From positions 1 to 64,000 of the forward strand of contig CAYOVN010000001.1 in assembly GCA_964407425.1 (NCBI GenBank): 64,000 nt of DNA. Direction: 5' to 3'. The notes below the pieces were generated by a model. The model was not told where the DNA came from. It saw only the letters and a list, made by a program, of their open reading frames with translations, and searched no databases. Shown here piece by piece: positions 35,845 to 44,243 of this stretch. The translations under genes were made by a program, and so were the position numbers. Numbering within the stretch: the first letter of the stretch is position 1; each line of letters begins with the position of its first letter. This stretch comes from JABDNZ01 sp964407425. GTDB taxonomy: Bacteria; Gemmatimonadota; Gemmatimonadetes; Longimicrobiales; Gaopeijiaceae.

Positions 35845-36555
35845 TTAGGAAGCCGAAGCCTGCCTACCCCGCTCGATGGCGTGGAGGGCGTCGATCATCT
35901 TCTGCGCCGACTCTTCCATGTCGATGACCAGAGCATCGATCCGAGCGACAAAGTAGTTATGGAAGATGCTCATAGGAATGGCGATTGCCAGACCAAATGC
36001 CGTCGTAAGCAGTGCGACCTTAATACCACCAGCCACCAGCGTCGCCTCAACCTCCCCCGCAGCCTCGATGGACTGGAAGGCGATGATCATCCCGATCACC
36101 GTACCCAGGAACCCAAGAAGGGGCCCGACGTTGGTGAGGGTAGCCAGAACAACAAGACCCTTTTCAAGCTTGCTCAGCTCGATCAGACCTTGGTTCTCAA
36201 TGGCTTTCATAACCCGCTCAGTACCTTCCTCATGCCGCTCGAGCCCAGCATAAAGAATGTTGGCACCCGGATTCGCTGCTTCCCGAGTCACCTCGAGAGC
36301 TTCGTCTATCCTTTGGGCAGCCAGGAGTTCGTCCACATTGCGGAGAGTTTTCCGGGTGGTACCCGTCGTCATAAAGAGACTAAAGAACTTCCAGAGAATG
36401 ACCAGAATGCCCAGGACGAGGCAGAATGCCAGCGGGTAAACCATGAACCCTGTGGCTTCCCAATAAAATGGGATGGCTTCTTGCCATGTCATCTCCACTG
36501 TTTCCATGCCAGGAATCTGAAGCAGAGCACCGTAAATGTTCGCTAAGCCCACCAA
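35845..36555 (-). CDS. MotA/TolQ/ExbB family proton channel protein
   Basis: 236 residues with a GTG start directed by a perfect AGGAGGT seven bases upstream. Three membrane segments are visible: near residues 37-60 (MVYPLAFCLVLGILVIL), 140-165 (LVVLATLTNVGPLLGFLGTV) and 175-200 (LVAGGIKVALLTTAFGLAIA). The TNVGPLLGFLGTVIGMI phrase is typical of the ExbB/TolQ core. These proteins form a pentameric channel that passes proton motive force to TonB or TolA with an ExbD/TolR partner. No ExbD/TolR gene follows; a terminator does. It therefore works with a partner encoded elsewhere. Confidence 0.88.
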   Translation of the reverse strand: MVGLANIYGALLQIPGMETVEMTWQEAIPFYWEATGFMVYPLAFCLVLGILVILWKFFSLFMTTGTTRKTLRNVDELLAAQRIDEALEVTREAANPGANILYAGLERHEEGTERVMKAIENQGLIELSKLEKGLVVLATLTNVGPLLGFLGTVIGMIIAFQSIEAAGEVEATLVAGGIKVALLTTAFGLAIAIPMSIFHNYFVARIDALVIDMEESAQKMIDALHAIERGRQASAS

Positions 36556-36647
36556 GAGGACCTCCTACTGTAGCGGTCGTCATGCCAAAAAACTGATCCA
36601 CCCTCAGATTGGAGGAGTGGACGAGTACAGTCCCATTAAGGCTTGGC

Positions 36648-36676
36648 AAGATGGAGATCGCTCCAAGGCGTGTCAA
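36648..36676 (-). promoter_or_regulatory. Predicted promoter for the TolQ/ExbB-like gene, overlapping the oppF stop
   Basis: Minus-strand TTGACA (consensus), 17 bases, CATCTT. The TGA inside the -35 hexamer is the stop codon of oppF. Transcription would start near 36641, leaving an 85-base leader. Confidence 0.5.
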
Positions 36677-37686
36677 CCCCCATTTCCCCCCAAACTTTCC
36701 TTCCAGCACGCCACTTGGCGGCCTTGGGACAAACATTTGAGTTCAGGCACCTCCTCCAGACACTCATGATCCTTCCCGGGATGACTGCATCGGGGGTGAA
36801 GAGGGCACCCTTTTAGACTCCCCGAAGCGCCTCTTCCCTCCCCGGAGGACAGGGTCCAATCGGCCCATGTATTCGGTCCGGAAATCCCTGGACCCGTCGC
36901 CGCAAGTAAACCTCTGGTATAGGGATGCGTCGGCTGGGTGAACAAGGTCTCCACCGGGGACACCTCCATCAATCGACCCTCATACATAACGGCCACACGG
37001 TCCGACACCTGCCGCACAACCCCCAGGTCGTGGGTCACCAGGACAAGGGACAAATCCAAATGTTTCCGGAGCTCTTCCAAAAGACTCAGGATCTGGGCTT
37101 GAACAGACAGATCCAGGGCCGAAACCGGCTCATCCAGAACCAGAAATTCCGGGTCGACGGAGAGGGCTCTGGCTATGGCAAGGCGCTGGCGCTGGCCGCC
37201 GCTCAACTCATGGGGAAAGCGGCAAGCATGATTGGGAGTGAGGCCCACAATCTGGAAAAGCTCCCCAATCCGGGTTTTCAGGGCTCCCCGGTCTGGGTAC
37301 CTCCCGTGAAATTTGAGGACTTCTTCCAGAACAGACCCGGCCCGAAGCCTCGGGTTGAGAGACCCCGACGGATCCTGAAAAACCACCTGAGCCTTTCGAC
37401 GGAAGGCCTGAAGCTCCAAGCGGCCCATGGAAAGGACATCCACCCCCCTGTATAGGACCTCTCCCCCGGTGGGCTCAACCAGGCGGACGAGACTCCGGGC
37501 CAGCGTCGTCTTCCCAGAGCCCGACTCTCCCACTATGGCTAGACATTCCCCCTGCTCGAGTTGAAAACTCACGCCCTTGAGAGCCTGAATGGGGGCGCCC
37601 CGGCTCCTGCCGAAAGTGCCACCTCCTGGGTATTCGTGGACCAGGTTCCGGACCGACACCAAGGGCGAGGGTGAACTCCGGGTCAT
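36673..37686 (-). CDS. oppF: Oligopeptide ABC transporter ATP-binding protein, OppF type
   Basis: 337 residues from ATG 37686, which overlaps the oppD stop (ATGA) and has a GGGGGGAG site. Walker A GESGSGKTTLARSL, signature LSGGQRQRLAIARAL, Walker B FLVLDEPVSALD and switch LVLVTHDLGVV are intact. The C-terminal oligopeptide/dipeptide domain has CPLHPRCSHPGKDHEC, cysteines that bind an iron-sulfur cluster in some DppD/OppD proteins. It energises peptide import with OppD. Last gene of the opp operon. Confidence 0.9.
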   Translation of the reverse strand: MTRSSPSPLVSVRNLVHEYPGGGTFGRSRGAPIQALKGVSFQLEQGECLAIVGESGSGKTTLARSLVRLVEPTGGEVLYRGVDVLSMGRLELQAFRRKAQVVFQDPSGSLNPRLRAGSVLEEVLKFHGRYPDRGALKTRIGELFQIVGLTPNHACRFPHELSGGQRQRLAIARALSVDPEFLVLDEPVSALDLSVQAQILSLLEELRKHLDLSLVLVTHDLGVVRQVSDRVAVMYEGRLMEVSPVETLFTQPTHPYTRGLLAATGPGISGPNTWADWTLSSGEGRGASGSLKGCPLHPRCSHPGKDHECLEEVPELKCLSQGRQVACWKESLGGNGG

Positions 37687-38684
37687 GAGCGCTCCCCCCC
37701 CTTCATGAGCCAACACCGAACCTCTCGGCTGCCCACCTCTGAGCCCCCGGCCCCTCCGAGGATGCTCAGGGTCGGCTCATCCTCACGACACCTCTCCAGA
37801 GCCACCGGACATCGGGTGTGGAATCGGCACCCCTCGGGCCAAGCCCCTGCCTCCGGAACTTCCCCGGGGATTGGCTTCAGCGTCCGGCGCCCCTTCTCCC
37901 ATAAAAGACGGGATTCCAGAAGCCCCACGGTGTAGGGGTGATTCGGATTCTCGAGTATATCCCGGGTTGGACCAGCCTCCACCACCTGGCCACCGTAGAG
38001 GACCACCACCCGATCACACACCCTGGACACCACCGAGAGATCGTGGGAAATGAGGAGCAACCCCATCCCCCTTTTGACCTGGACATCTTTCATCAGCATC
38101 AAGACCTGCGCCTCGGTGGTGCTGTCCAGGGCCGTTGTGGGCTCGTCCGCAACCAGCAGGTCCGGCTCCCCTGCCAGGGCCATAGCCATCATGGCCCTTT
38201 GACGCATCCCGCCAGAAAGCTGATGAGGGAAATCTCCGGCTCTGGCCCCCGGGTCCGGAATCCCCACCTCCGACAGAAGCCTACCCACTTCTTCTCCCAC
38301 CGCGGCTCCCTTCAACCCCCGGTGTAGCTTCAGGGATTCGCCAATCTGGTTCCCCACGCTGAAGACGGGATTCAGGGATGTCATGGGCTCCTGAAAGATC
38401 ATGGCGATACCACCCCCCCGGATCATTCGGAGCCGACCGGGCGAAGCGGCCACCAACTCCTCTCCCCTGAACCGAATGGAGCTCTCCGGAAGGAGGGCCT
38501 CCACCCCCCCGGGCTGGAGGCCGAGAAGGGAGAGGGCCAACACAGTCTTCCCCGAACCCGACTCCCCCACCAAACCCACCGCCTCCCCCTCACCTACCTG
38601 GAGATCGACACCATCCACGGCCTTTGCCGGGTCGGACGGCCCTGGAATGTGGGCCCTGAGATTCCGAACCTCCAGGAGGCTCAC
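37683..38684 (-). CDS. oppD: Oligopeptide ABC transporter ATP-binding protein, OppD type
   Basis: 333 residues; the GTG start overlaps the oppC stop (GTGA). Walker A GESGSGKTVLALSLLG, signature LSGGMRQRAMMAMALAG, Walker B LLVADEPTTALD and LLISHDLSVVSRVCD are intact. The C-terminal RFHTRCPVALERC keeps the Cys pattern of the family. It pairs with OppF as the nucleotide-binding dimer of the peptide importer. Confidence 0.9.
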   Translation of the reverse strand: MSLLEVRNLRAHIPGPSDPAKAVDGVDLQVGEGEAVGLVGESGSGKTVLALSLLGLQPGGVEALLPESSIRFRGEELVAASPGRLRMIRGGGIAMIFQEPMTSLNPVFSVGNQIGESLKLHRGLKGAAVGEEVGRLLSEVGIPDPGARAGDFPHQLSGGMRQRAMMAMALAGEPDLLVADEPTTALDSTTEAQVLMLMKDVQVKRGMGLLLISHDLSVVSRVCDRVVVLYGGQVVEAGPTRDILENPNHPYTVGLLESRLLWEKGRRTLKPIPGEVPEAGAWPEGCRFHTRCPVALERCREDEPTLSILGGAGGSEVGSREVRCWLMKGGERS

Positions 38685-39820
38685 GATCCCCTCTCCCTAT
38701 GCCGGGGGTCCAGGGCATCCCGGAGCCCATCTCCCACCAGATTGAAGGCCAGAACGGCCAGTACGATGGCCAGGCCGGGGAAGGTGGCGATCCACCAGGC
38801 ATCCATGAGGAATCCCCGTCCGTCATCGACCATCGAGCCCCAGGAAGGGGTCCCGTCCTGGACACCCAATCCCAAGAATGAGAGACCGGCCTCCAGGACG
38901 ATCGCGTTCCCGACGCCAAGGGTGGCCACAACGATCAGGGGCCCGGCTGCGTTGGGCAGGAGATGTCGGAAAAGGACCCGCCGCCTGCTGAATCCCAACG
39001 CCCGCGCAGCTTGGGCGAACTCCCTTTCCTTAAGAGCCAGGATTTCTCCCCGGACCATTCGGGCCGTGAAGGGCCACTGGGTGAAGGCCAAGGCGACGAT
39101 CACCACGAAGATGGTCGAGGGAAAGAGAGCTACGATGGCGATGAGAAGAACCAACCGGGGAAAGGAGAGGATCATATCCACGAGGCGCATGATCACGGTA
39201 TCCGTCCACCCTCCCCAATAACCGGCGATTCCACCCAGGACCGCCCCCAAGGTCACGCTGATCCCCACGGCCAGCAGTCCGATGGTAAGGGAAATGCGGG
39301 CACCGTAGAGAATCCGAGAGAAGACATCCTGGGAGAACTGGTCGGTTCCAAGGATATGTCGAGTGGAGGGCGGGTTCAGGACGGTAGCCATGTCCCCGCC
39401 CGCCCTGTACGCCTCCCGGAACTCGGCCTCAAAAGGCGCAAGGAAGGGGGTCAACATCATAGCCAGGTACAGGACCCCGATGATACCGAGCCCCATCATG
39501 GCTGTCCGGTTCCTCCGGAAGGACTCCCAACCGCCTCCAGGCCCCCACCATGAAGCCACTCCCCCTTCACTGGACCCGCCAGAAGCCGAGGCGTTATCCC
39601 GGTTGGACCACCACCACACACCTCCCAGTACAAGAACAAGAGTGATCAGAGCCAGCTGGTCATCGAATCCACCGGTCAGGGCGCCCAGGAGCCTGTCGAA
39701 ACGGACCAGGGCCAGGGCGAGCAATCCAAACCAGGTAAGGAGAGCCGCAGCCCCTTCTGGGATCTTCCGCCGGGTGAGTTGGGGCAACCCCGGAGCCAGG
39801 TACCCGACCCACCTATTCAT
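38681..39820 (-). CDS. oppC: Oligopeptide ABC transporter permease, OppC type
   Basis: 379 residues from ATG 39820, which overlaps the oppB stop by eight bases. The N-terminal 110 residues contain two extra hydrophobic segments and a Gly/Ser-rich linker before the usual OppC start (WESFRRNRTAMMGLGIIGVL), so the protein is longer than typical OppC (about 300 residues). The binding-protein-dependent permease signature ARALGFSRRRVLFRHLLPNA is present, as is ILGTDQFSQDVFSRILYGAR. With OppB it forms the membrane channel. Confidence 0.88.
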   Translation of the reverse strand: MNRWVGYLAPGLPQLTRRKIPEGAAALLTWFGLLALALVRFDRLLGALTGGFDDQLALITLVLVLGGVWWWSNRDNASASGGSSEGGVASWWGPGGGWESFRRNRTAMMGLGIIGVLYLAMMLTPFLAPFEAEFREAYRAGGDMATVLNPPSTRHILGTDQFSQDVFSRILYGARISLTIGLLAVGISVTLGAVLGGIAGYWGGWTDTVIMRLVDMILSFPRLVLLIAIVALFPSTIFVVIVALAFTQWPFTARMVRGEILALKEREFAQAARALGFSRRRVLFRHLLPNAAGPLIVVATLGVGNAIVLEAGLSFLGLGVQDGTPSWGSMVDDGRGFLMDAWWIATFPGLAIVLAVLAFNLVGDGLRDALDPRHRERGS

Positions 39821-40805
39821 GGCGATCCCGGATCCGGGGATCCACCACCCCATAAAGGAGGTCGGCGATGAGATTTCCGACCACCACCGTCACCCCGAAA
39901 ATGACGGTCCCAGCCAGAACCACCGGAAAGTCCCTTCGAAAGATGGAGTCCACCATGAGCTGCCCCATCCCGGGCCACCCGAAGACCCTCTCCACCAGCA
40001 CCGTGCCGCTGAGAAGGAAGGGGAAATAAACGCCGAAAAGACTCACGACAGGGATCAGGCCATTTCTCAGGGCATGCTTGAGGACCACTCGTGACTCCGA
40101 GAGCCCCTTTGCCCGGGCGGTCCGTATATAGTCCTGGCCGAGGACCTCCAGCATGCTGGCCCGAACGTAACGGGCCACCCCCCCCGCCAAAATCAGGGTG
40201 AGGGTGACACAGGGGAGAACCAGGTGGTGGATGCGATCCTTCAGTTGGCCCCAGGGGCTGAGGAGCTCCGCTCCCGCACTCACCGTCCCCGACGTGGGAA
40301 AACTGAAGGGCCAATCCCACAACGCCCCGGCTCCCACACTGAAAAACAGGATGAGCATCAGGCCCAACCAGAAAGAGGGCATGGAGTAGAAGAAGAGCGT
40401 CACCACGCTCAGAAGAGAATCCGTGAACTTCCCCTGCCTCACAGCCTGCAGGACACCGATGGCACCCCCGAAAAGGAAGGCCAGGAATAGAGAGGTTCCG
40501 GCCAGAACCAGGGTATTGGGAAGGACCGCCAGGATTTGGTTTCGAACCGGCAGGGAGGAATGAAAGGAGATCCCGAAGTCTCCTTGCAAAAAGGCCCCGA
40601 GCCACCGGAAGTACCGGACCAGGAAGGGACCATCCAGTCCAAAGGTCCTACGAAGTTGTTCGATGTCTTCGGGAGAGGCGCCGCGGGGTATATAGAGGGC
40701 CGCCGGGTCTCCCGGCGCCAAGCTCAGGGCCAGGAAGACCAGGGTAGCCACCCCCAGAAGGAGGGGGAGGGCCCCGAGGGTTCGACGGAGAACCAGAGAG
40801 ATCAA
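39813..40805 (-). CDS. oppB: Oligopeptide ABC transporter permease, OppB type
   Basis: 330 residues from a TTG start with AGGGG upstream, 13 bases after the oppA stop. Six hydrophobic segments and the EAA-like loop RTARAKGLSESRVVLKHALR are present, and VERVFGWPGMGQLMVDSIFR is typical of OppB/DppB. It is coupled to oppC. Confidence 0.9.
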   Translation of the reverse strand: MISLVLRRTLGALPLLLGVATLVFLALSLAPGDPAALYIPRGASPEDIEQLRRTFGLDGPFLVRYFRWLGAFLQGDFGISFHSSLPVRNQILAVLPNTLVLAGTSLFLAFLFGGAIGVLQAVRQGKFTDSLLSVVTLFFYSMPSFWLGLMLILFFSVGAGALWDWPFSFPTSGTVSAGAELLSPWGQLKDRIHHLVLPCVTLTLILAGGVARYVRASMLEVLGQDYIRTARAKGLSESRVVLKHALRNGLIPVVSLFGVYFPFLLSGTVLVERVFGWPGMGQLMVDSIFRRDFPVVLAGTVIFGVTVVVGNLIADLLYGVVDPRIRDRHE

Positions 40806-40818
40806 CGCCCTGCCCCTC

Positions 40819-42537
40819 TCAGTCCCTTTCCCGGTTCTCGGAGGCGATCCACCAGTTCCTGATCGTGGCCCAATCCCCCCGGGTATCCATCACTACATCC
40901 TGGAGCCTGGGTCCCACCCCGTTTCGGCGATTGGCTGAGTACAGGAACGTATACGGCTGTACCGCCATCAGGCGCAGCTGATACTCCTGCCAGAGGGGGT
41001 ACGCCACATCCCGGTCCGGGATGAGTGAAAGGGTGTCCAGATACCGATCCAGAACCGGGTCCATGGTTCCGGAGAAAGCCCAGGACCCCGCCAAATCAAA
41101 AACCTCCGAATGAAAGAGGTCCCGGTCGTCGATCCGGAACCCGGTCTCGAAGGTGACGAAGGCTCCCTCGAAGTTCCGGTCGGCTCCCTGGATTCGTTCG
41201 CCATAGGTCGCCCGGTCCAACATCCTGGGAAGAAGTTCGACCCCGATATCCTGGAGCTGGACCCGGATGATCTCCGCCACCCGCTCCCGCTCCTGATTCG
41301 GATTGTAGATCAGGTCGATTTGGAGGGGGTTCCCCTGGGCGTCCTCCCGGACACCTGATCCGTCCCGGTCCACCCAGCCCGCTTCCTCCAGGAGGCTCCG
41401 GGCCTGTTCTGGGTCATAGGGAAGGGAGTCCCCCAAAGCCGAATCGAAAGCCCAGTGGGCCGGAGGAAGGCTCCCGTTCAGCAGGACCGCATCCCCCAAC
41501 TGCACGCCCTCGATGAGCTGGCGCCGGTTGATTCCCAGGGTGAGGGCCCGGCGGGTCCGGGCGTCCGACAGCTCCGGAACCCGGCTGTTCCAGGCAATAA
41601 AGAAGATGGCAGGGTAGGGATAGCTCCTCACCGAAATCCCCTCCGCCTCCGCCGAGGCAACCTGGTTCGGTAGCATCTGTACGAAGAGGTCCACCTCTCC
41701 TATCAAGAGATCACCAAGGAGGGTCGTGTGGTCCGGGATGTAGCGATAGACATACCGATCCAGGTAGGGCCTCCCTCCCAGCTCCTCAGGGAATGCCGGG
41801 TTGGCTCCAAAAGTCCAGCTCTCGTCCGGGACCCGGGAAAGAAACCGGAAAGGCCCGTTCCCCACTGGGCACAGCACAGCCCAGGGGTGGCTCCACGATT
41901 CACCCGCCGGAACGTCTCCCAGAAGGTGCTCGGGAAGGATCGCCAGATTCCGCCAGATCTCCAGGGGGTCCTGGTGGGGTTCGAAGTGGAAGGTCACCGT
42001 GAAAGAGTCCACCACTTCCACCCCAGCATCCCCGGGAAGGTAGGCCTGGAAGAAGCTCGGGTTGGAATACAAGCTCTCCGGGTTCGTGACCGTGCGATAG
42101 GTGAAGGCCACGTCGTCGGCGGTGGTCAGCGCTCCGTCGTGCCAGTAGACATCGTCCCGGAGGTGGAAGGTCAACTGGGTTTGATCGTCGGAGAACTCCC
42201 AGGATTCAGCCAGGTAGGGGGCCGGCTGAAGGTCTTCATCGAATTCGATGAGGGTCATGAGGTTTACGAACTGTTGGTGCTGCGCAGATGCGACCTCTCC
42301 TGCTGCCCTCGGGCTCATTCCCCTAAGGTCCTCCACCGTCCCGGCCACGGCCATCCCACCATACCGATCCCCGGTCGGCTCCTGCCCTGCAAACGTGGCC
42401 ATGAAGGAATCCACCCTGGCCAGGGCCGGCCCACAGAAAGGGGCATCCGCTCCAGCGTCAGCGCCGCCGGAGCCACTTTCTCCGCAAGCGCACAAGGCCA
42501 GAAAAAGGAAAGGGAGAACGGGAACGGATCGCTTCAT
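40819..42537 (-). CDS. oppA: Oligopeptide ABC transporter substrate-binding lipoprotein, OppA type
   Basis: 572 residues from ATG 42537 (AGGAG eight bases upstream); a 45-base upstream extension of the frame is rejected because the signal peptide starts here. MKRSVPVLPFLFLALCACGE carries a lipobox. Solute-binding family 5 features follow: APYLAESWEFSDDQTQLTFH, LRDDVYWHDGALTTADDVAF, and RRALTLGINRRQLIEG. It captures peptides (or, in this family, nickel or sugars) for the permease. First gene of oppABCDF. Confidence 0.9.
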   Translation of the reverse strand: MKRSVPVLPFLFLALCACGESGSGGADAGADAPFCGPALARVDSFMATFAGQEPTGDRYGGMAVAGTVEDLRGMSPRAAGEVASAQHQQFVNLMTLIEFDEDLQPAPYLAESWEFSDDQTQLTFHLRDDVYWHDGALTTADDVAFTYRTVTNPESLYSNPSFFQAYLPGDAGVEVVDSFTVTFHFEPHQDPLEIWRNLAILPEHLLGDVPAGESWSHPWAVLCPVGNGPFRFLSRVPDESWTFGANPAFPEELGGRPYLDRYVYRYIPDHTTLLGDLLIGEVDLFVQMLPNQVASAEAEGISVRSYPYPAIFFIAWNSRVPELSDARTRRALTLGINRRQLIEGVQLGDAVLLNGSLPPAHWAFDSALGDSLPYDPEQARSLLEEAGWVDRDGSGVREDAQGNPLQIDLIYNPNQERERVAEIIRVQLQDIGVELLPRMLDRATYGERIQGADRNFEGAFVTFETGFRIDDRDLFHSEVFDLAGSWAFSGTMDPVLDRYLDTLSLIPDRDVAYPLWQEYQLRLMAVQPYTFLYSANRRNGVGPRLQDVVMDTRGDWATIRNWWIASENRERD

Positions 42538-42597
42538 ACCAGGAACTCCTCGCCTAGGGGGCTTTTTCGAGAAGGTCGGCACACCCCCTCTCAGCCC

Positions 42598-43383
42598 CTA
42601 AAAACGCCAGGTCCAATCAGCATCCCCATAGTGGGACTCAAGCTCGACGGCCGCCATCTTCTCGTTCTCCCCATACTCCCCATCCGTCCACACTCCCCCT
42701 AGCGTCTCGGTCAGCCCCTCCCGAAGGCAACTCCCCAGGCGTGAGAGGTCAGGAACGACACCCATAAGGGCCTTAACCGTCGCCGGGGGAGGCACAGGCT
42801 CCTCGTCCCCCCTCAAACGCCGGAGGATGTCCTGGTCGCCGTCCAGAATGATGGAGCCGTGCTGAAGGATGTTGTCCCCGACCCGGACCTGGGCGCTCCC
42901 GATGAGCTTCCGCCCCAAGGCCATGACTTCCCCCTCAGCTGGTTGCCGAAAACAGGGGCCCGCATCAGGGGGAAGAGCCGGTCCTGTCTCCGCCGCCAGG
43001 TCAACGGCAGCACCCATGGATTGGAGTCCGGCCAGCAACCCCTTGTTGATGATTCGGTAGGCCTTTCTCAGACCGCCGAAGGTCCCGAGGGGGAAGACCA
43101 GCGCGTAGGTGAGTTCCTGATGGTGCAGGACGGCCCGACCTCCGGTGGGACGCCGAACAAAAGTGACACCCTCATCCTCCCCTCTTCGCTCCGAGTAGAG
43201 ACCCATGGAGGGCTCATTCCGGCCGAATGAAATGGTGGGAGGATCCCAACGATACAGCCGCAGAACCCCGGCCCCCTCTTTGACGGAAAGGGCCAAGGCA
43301 TGATCCCGAGCCATATTCACCTCGCCGGGCAGTGCTCCATCCAGGATCACCCGCCAGGCCAAGGGCACCGGCTCAGAATTCAT
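42598..43383 (-). CDS. Lipoate-protein ligase A / octanoyltransferase LipM family protein
   Basis: 261 residues. The biotin/lipoate transferase fold is shown by NMARDHALAL, the motif FVRRPTGGRAVLHHQELTYA near residue 78, and KLIGSAQVRVGDNILQHGS near 158, where the Lys holds the lipoyl-AMP or octanoyl group. The length fits LipM/LipL or the large domain of LplA; the C-terminal accessory domain of LplA is absent. It attaches octanoate or lipoate to carrier proteins such as GcvH, whose gene lies 4 kb away, alongside GcvP. The gene follows the UPF0173 gene by four bases. Confidence 0.85.
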   Translation of the reverse strand: MNSEPVPLAWRVILDGALPGEVNMARDHALALSVKEGAGVLRLYRWDPPTISFGRNEPSMGLYSERRGEDEGVTFVRRPTGGRAVLHHQELTYALVFPLGTFGGLRKAYRIINKGLLAGLQSMGAAVDLAAETGPALPPDAGPCFRQPAEGEVMALGRKLIGSAQVRVGDNILQHGSIILDGDQDILRRLRGDEEPVPPPATVKALMGVVPDLSRLGSCLREGLTETLGGVWTDGEYGENEKMAAVELESHYGDADWTWRF

Positions 43384-43387
43384 ACTC

Positions 43388-44074
43388 CTAGAACTCGTAG
43401 ACGTCCCCCGCCTCCAGGACCTCCACGGCTGCCCTCAGTCCAACCATGCCGCGGAAGACCTCCGGGTCCTGAACGATCAGGTCGAAGGTGTTGTAGTGGA
43501 TGGGAATCACGACCTTCGGCTCGATGAACTCCACGGCCCTCGCTGCATCCATGGGGCCCATGGTGAAGTTGTCACCGATGGGGAGGAGGGCCACATCCAC
43601 GGTTCCCTTCAGAAGCTGCATGTCCGTGAGAAGAGCGGTGTCGCCTGCGTGATAGAGGGTCTTCTCCCCTACCTCCATCCAAAAGCCCCCCGGTACCGTC
43701 GTGAAGGCCCCCGTATCATCCCCGGCCACCTGACCGCCGTGGAGGGCCGCCGTCATCTTCACATATCCGAAGGGAAATTTGAACCCTCCGCCGATATGGA
43801 GGGGGTGGGCATTCTCGACACCCCGACTCTGCGCGAAGCTGACGATCTCAAAGGTGGACACCAGGGTCGCCCCGGTCCGTTTGGCCAGGGGGATGGCGTC
43901 TGCGAAGTGATCAAAGTGGCCGTGGGTGCAGAGAATGTAGTCCACATCCTGGATTTCGTCGGCCTTGATGTCACTGACCGGGTTTTCGTCGAACCAGGGA
44001 TCGATGATGATCTTCGTCCCGTCGTCGAGGATGAGGGAAAAGGTGGAGTGGCCGTGAAAATGGAGCTTGGCCAT
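43388..44074 (-). CDS. UPF0173 family metal-dependent hydrolase (metallo-beta-lactamase fold)
   Basis: 228 residues, a normal length for UPF0173. Metal ligands are visible in LHFHGHSTF (residues 4-12), ILCTHGHFDHFADA (near 47-60), LYHAGDTALLTDM (near 142) and VVIPIHYNTFDL (near 190). These are cytoplasmic hydrolases of unknown substrate, related to UlaG lactonases. An AGGAGG site precedes ATG 44074. Confidence 0.9.
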   Translation of the reverse strand: MAKLHFHGHSTFSLILDDGTKIIIDPWFDENPVSDIKADEIQDVDYILCTHGHFDHFADAIPLAKRTGATLVSTFEIVSFAQSRGVENAHPLHIGGGFKFPFGYVKMTAALHGGQVAGDDTGAFTTVPGGFWMEVGEKTLYHAGDTALLTDMQLLKGTVDVALLPIGDNFTMGPMDAARAVEFIEPKVVIPIHYNTFDLIVQDPEVFRGMVGLRAAVEVLEAGDVYEF

Positions 44075-44165
44075 GGGAGCCTCCTTCTCTGTTGAGGCTG
44101 GGGAGCCTATTGGGAGGATGGGGCAGCCACCTTCCCGGAAGCCAGGGCCCCGATCTCTATAACCA

Positions 44166-44187
44166 CCCCGGGGGGAAACCCCCGGGG
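44166..44187 (-). terminator. Hairpin after gcvP
   Basis: Nine-base GC-only stem (CCCCGGGGG with CCCCCGGGG) and a short loop, 57 bases past the gcvP stop. There is no T-tract on the minus strand, so it may be a pause or RNA-stabilising hairpin. Confidence 0.35.
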
Positions 44188-44243
44188 CTCTATCACTTGT
44201 CTCTTTCCGACTCCTCCGGCCCTGTACCAGATACTACCCAGGT

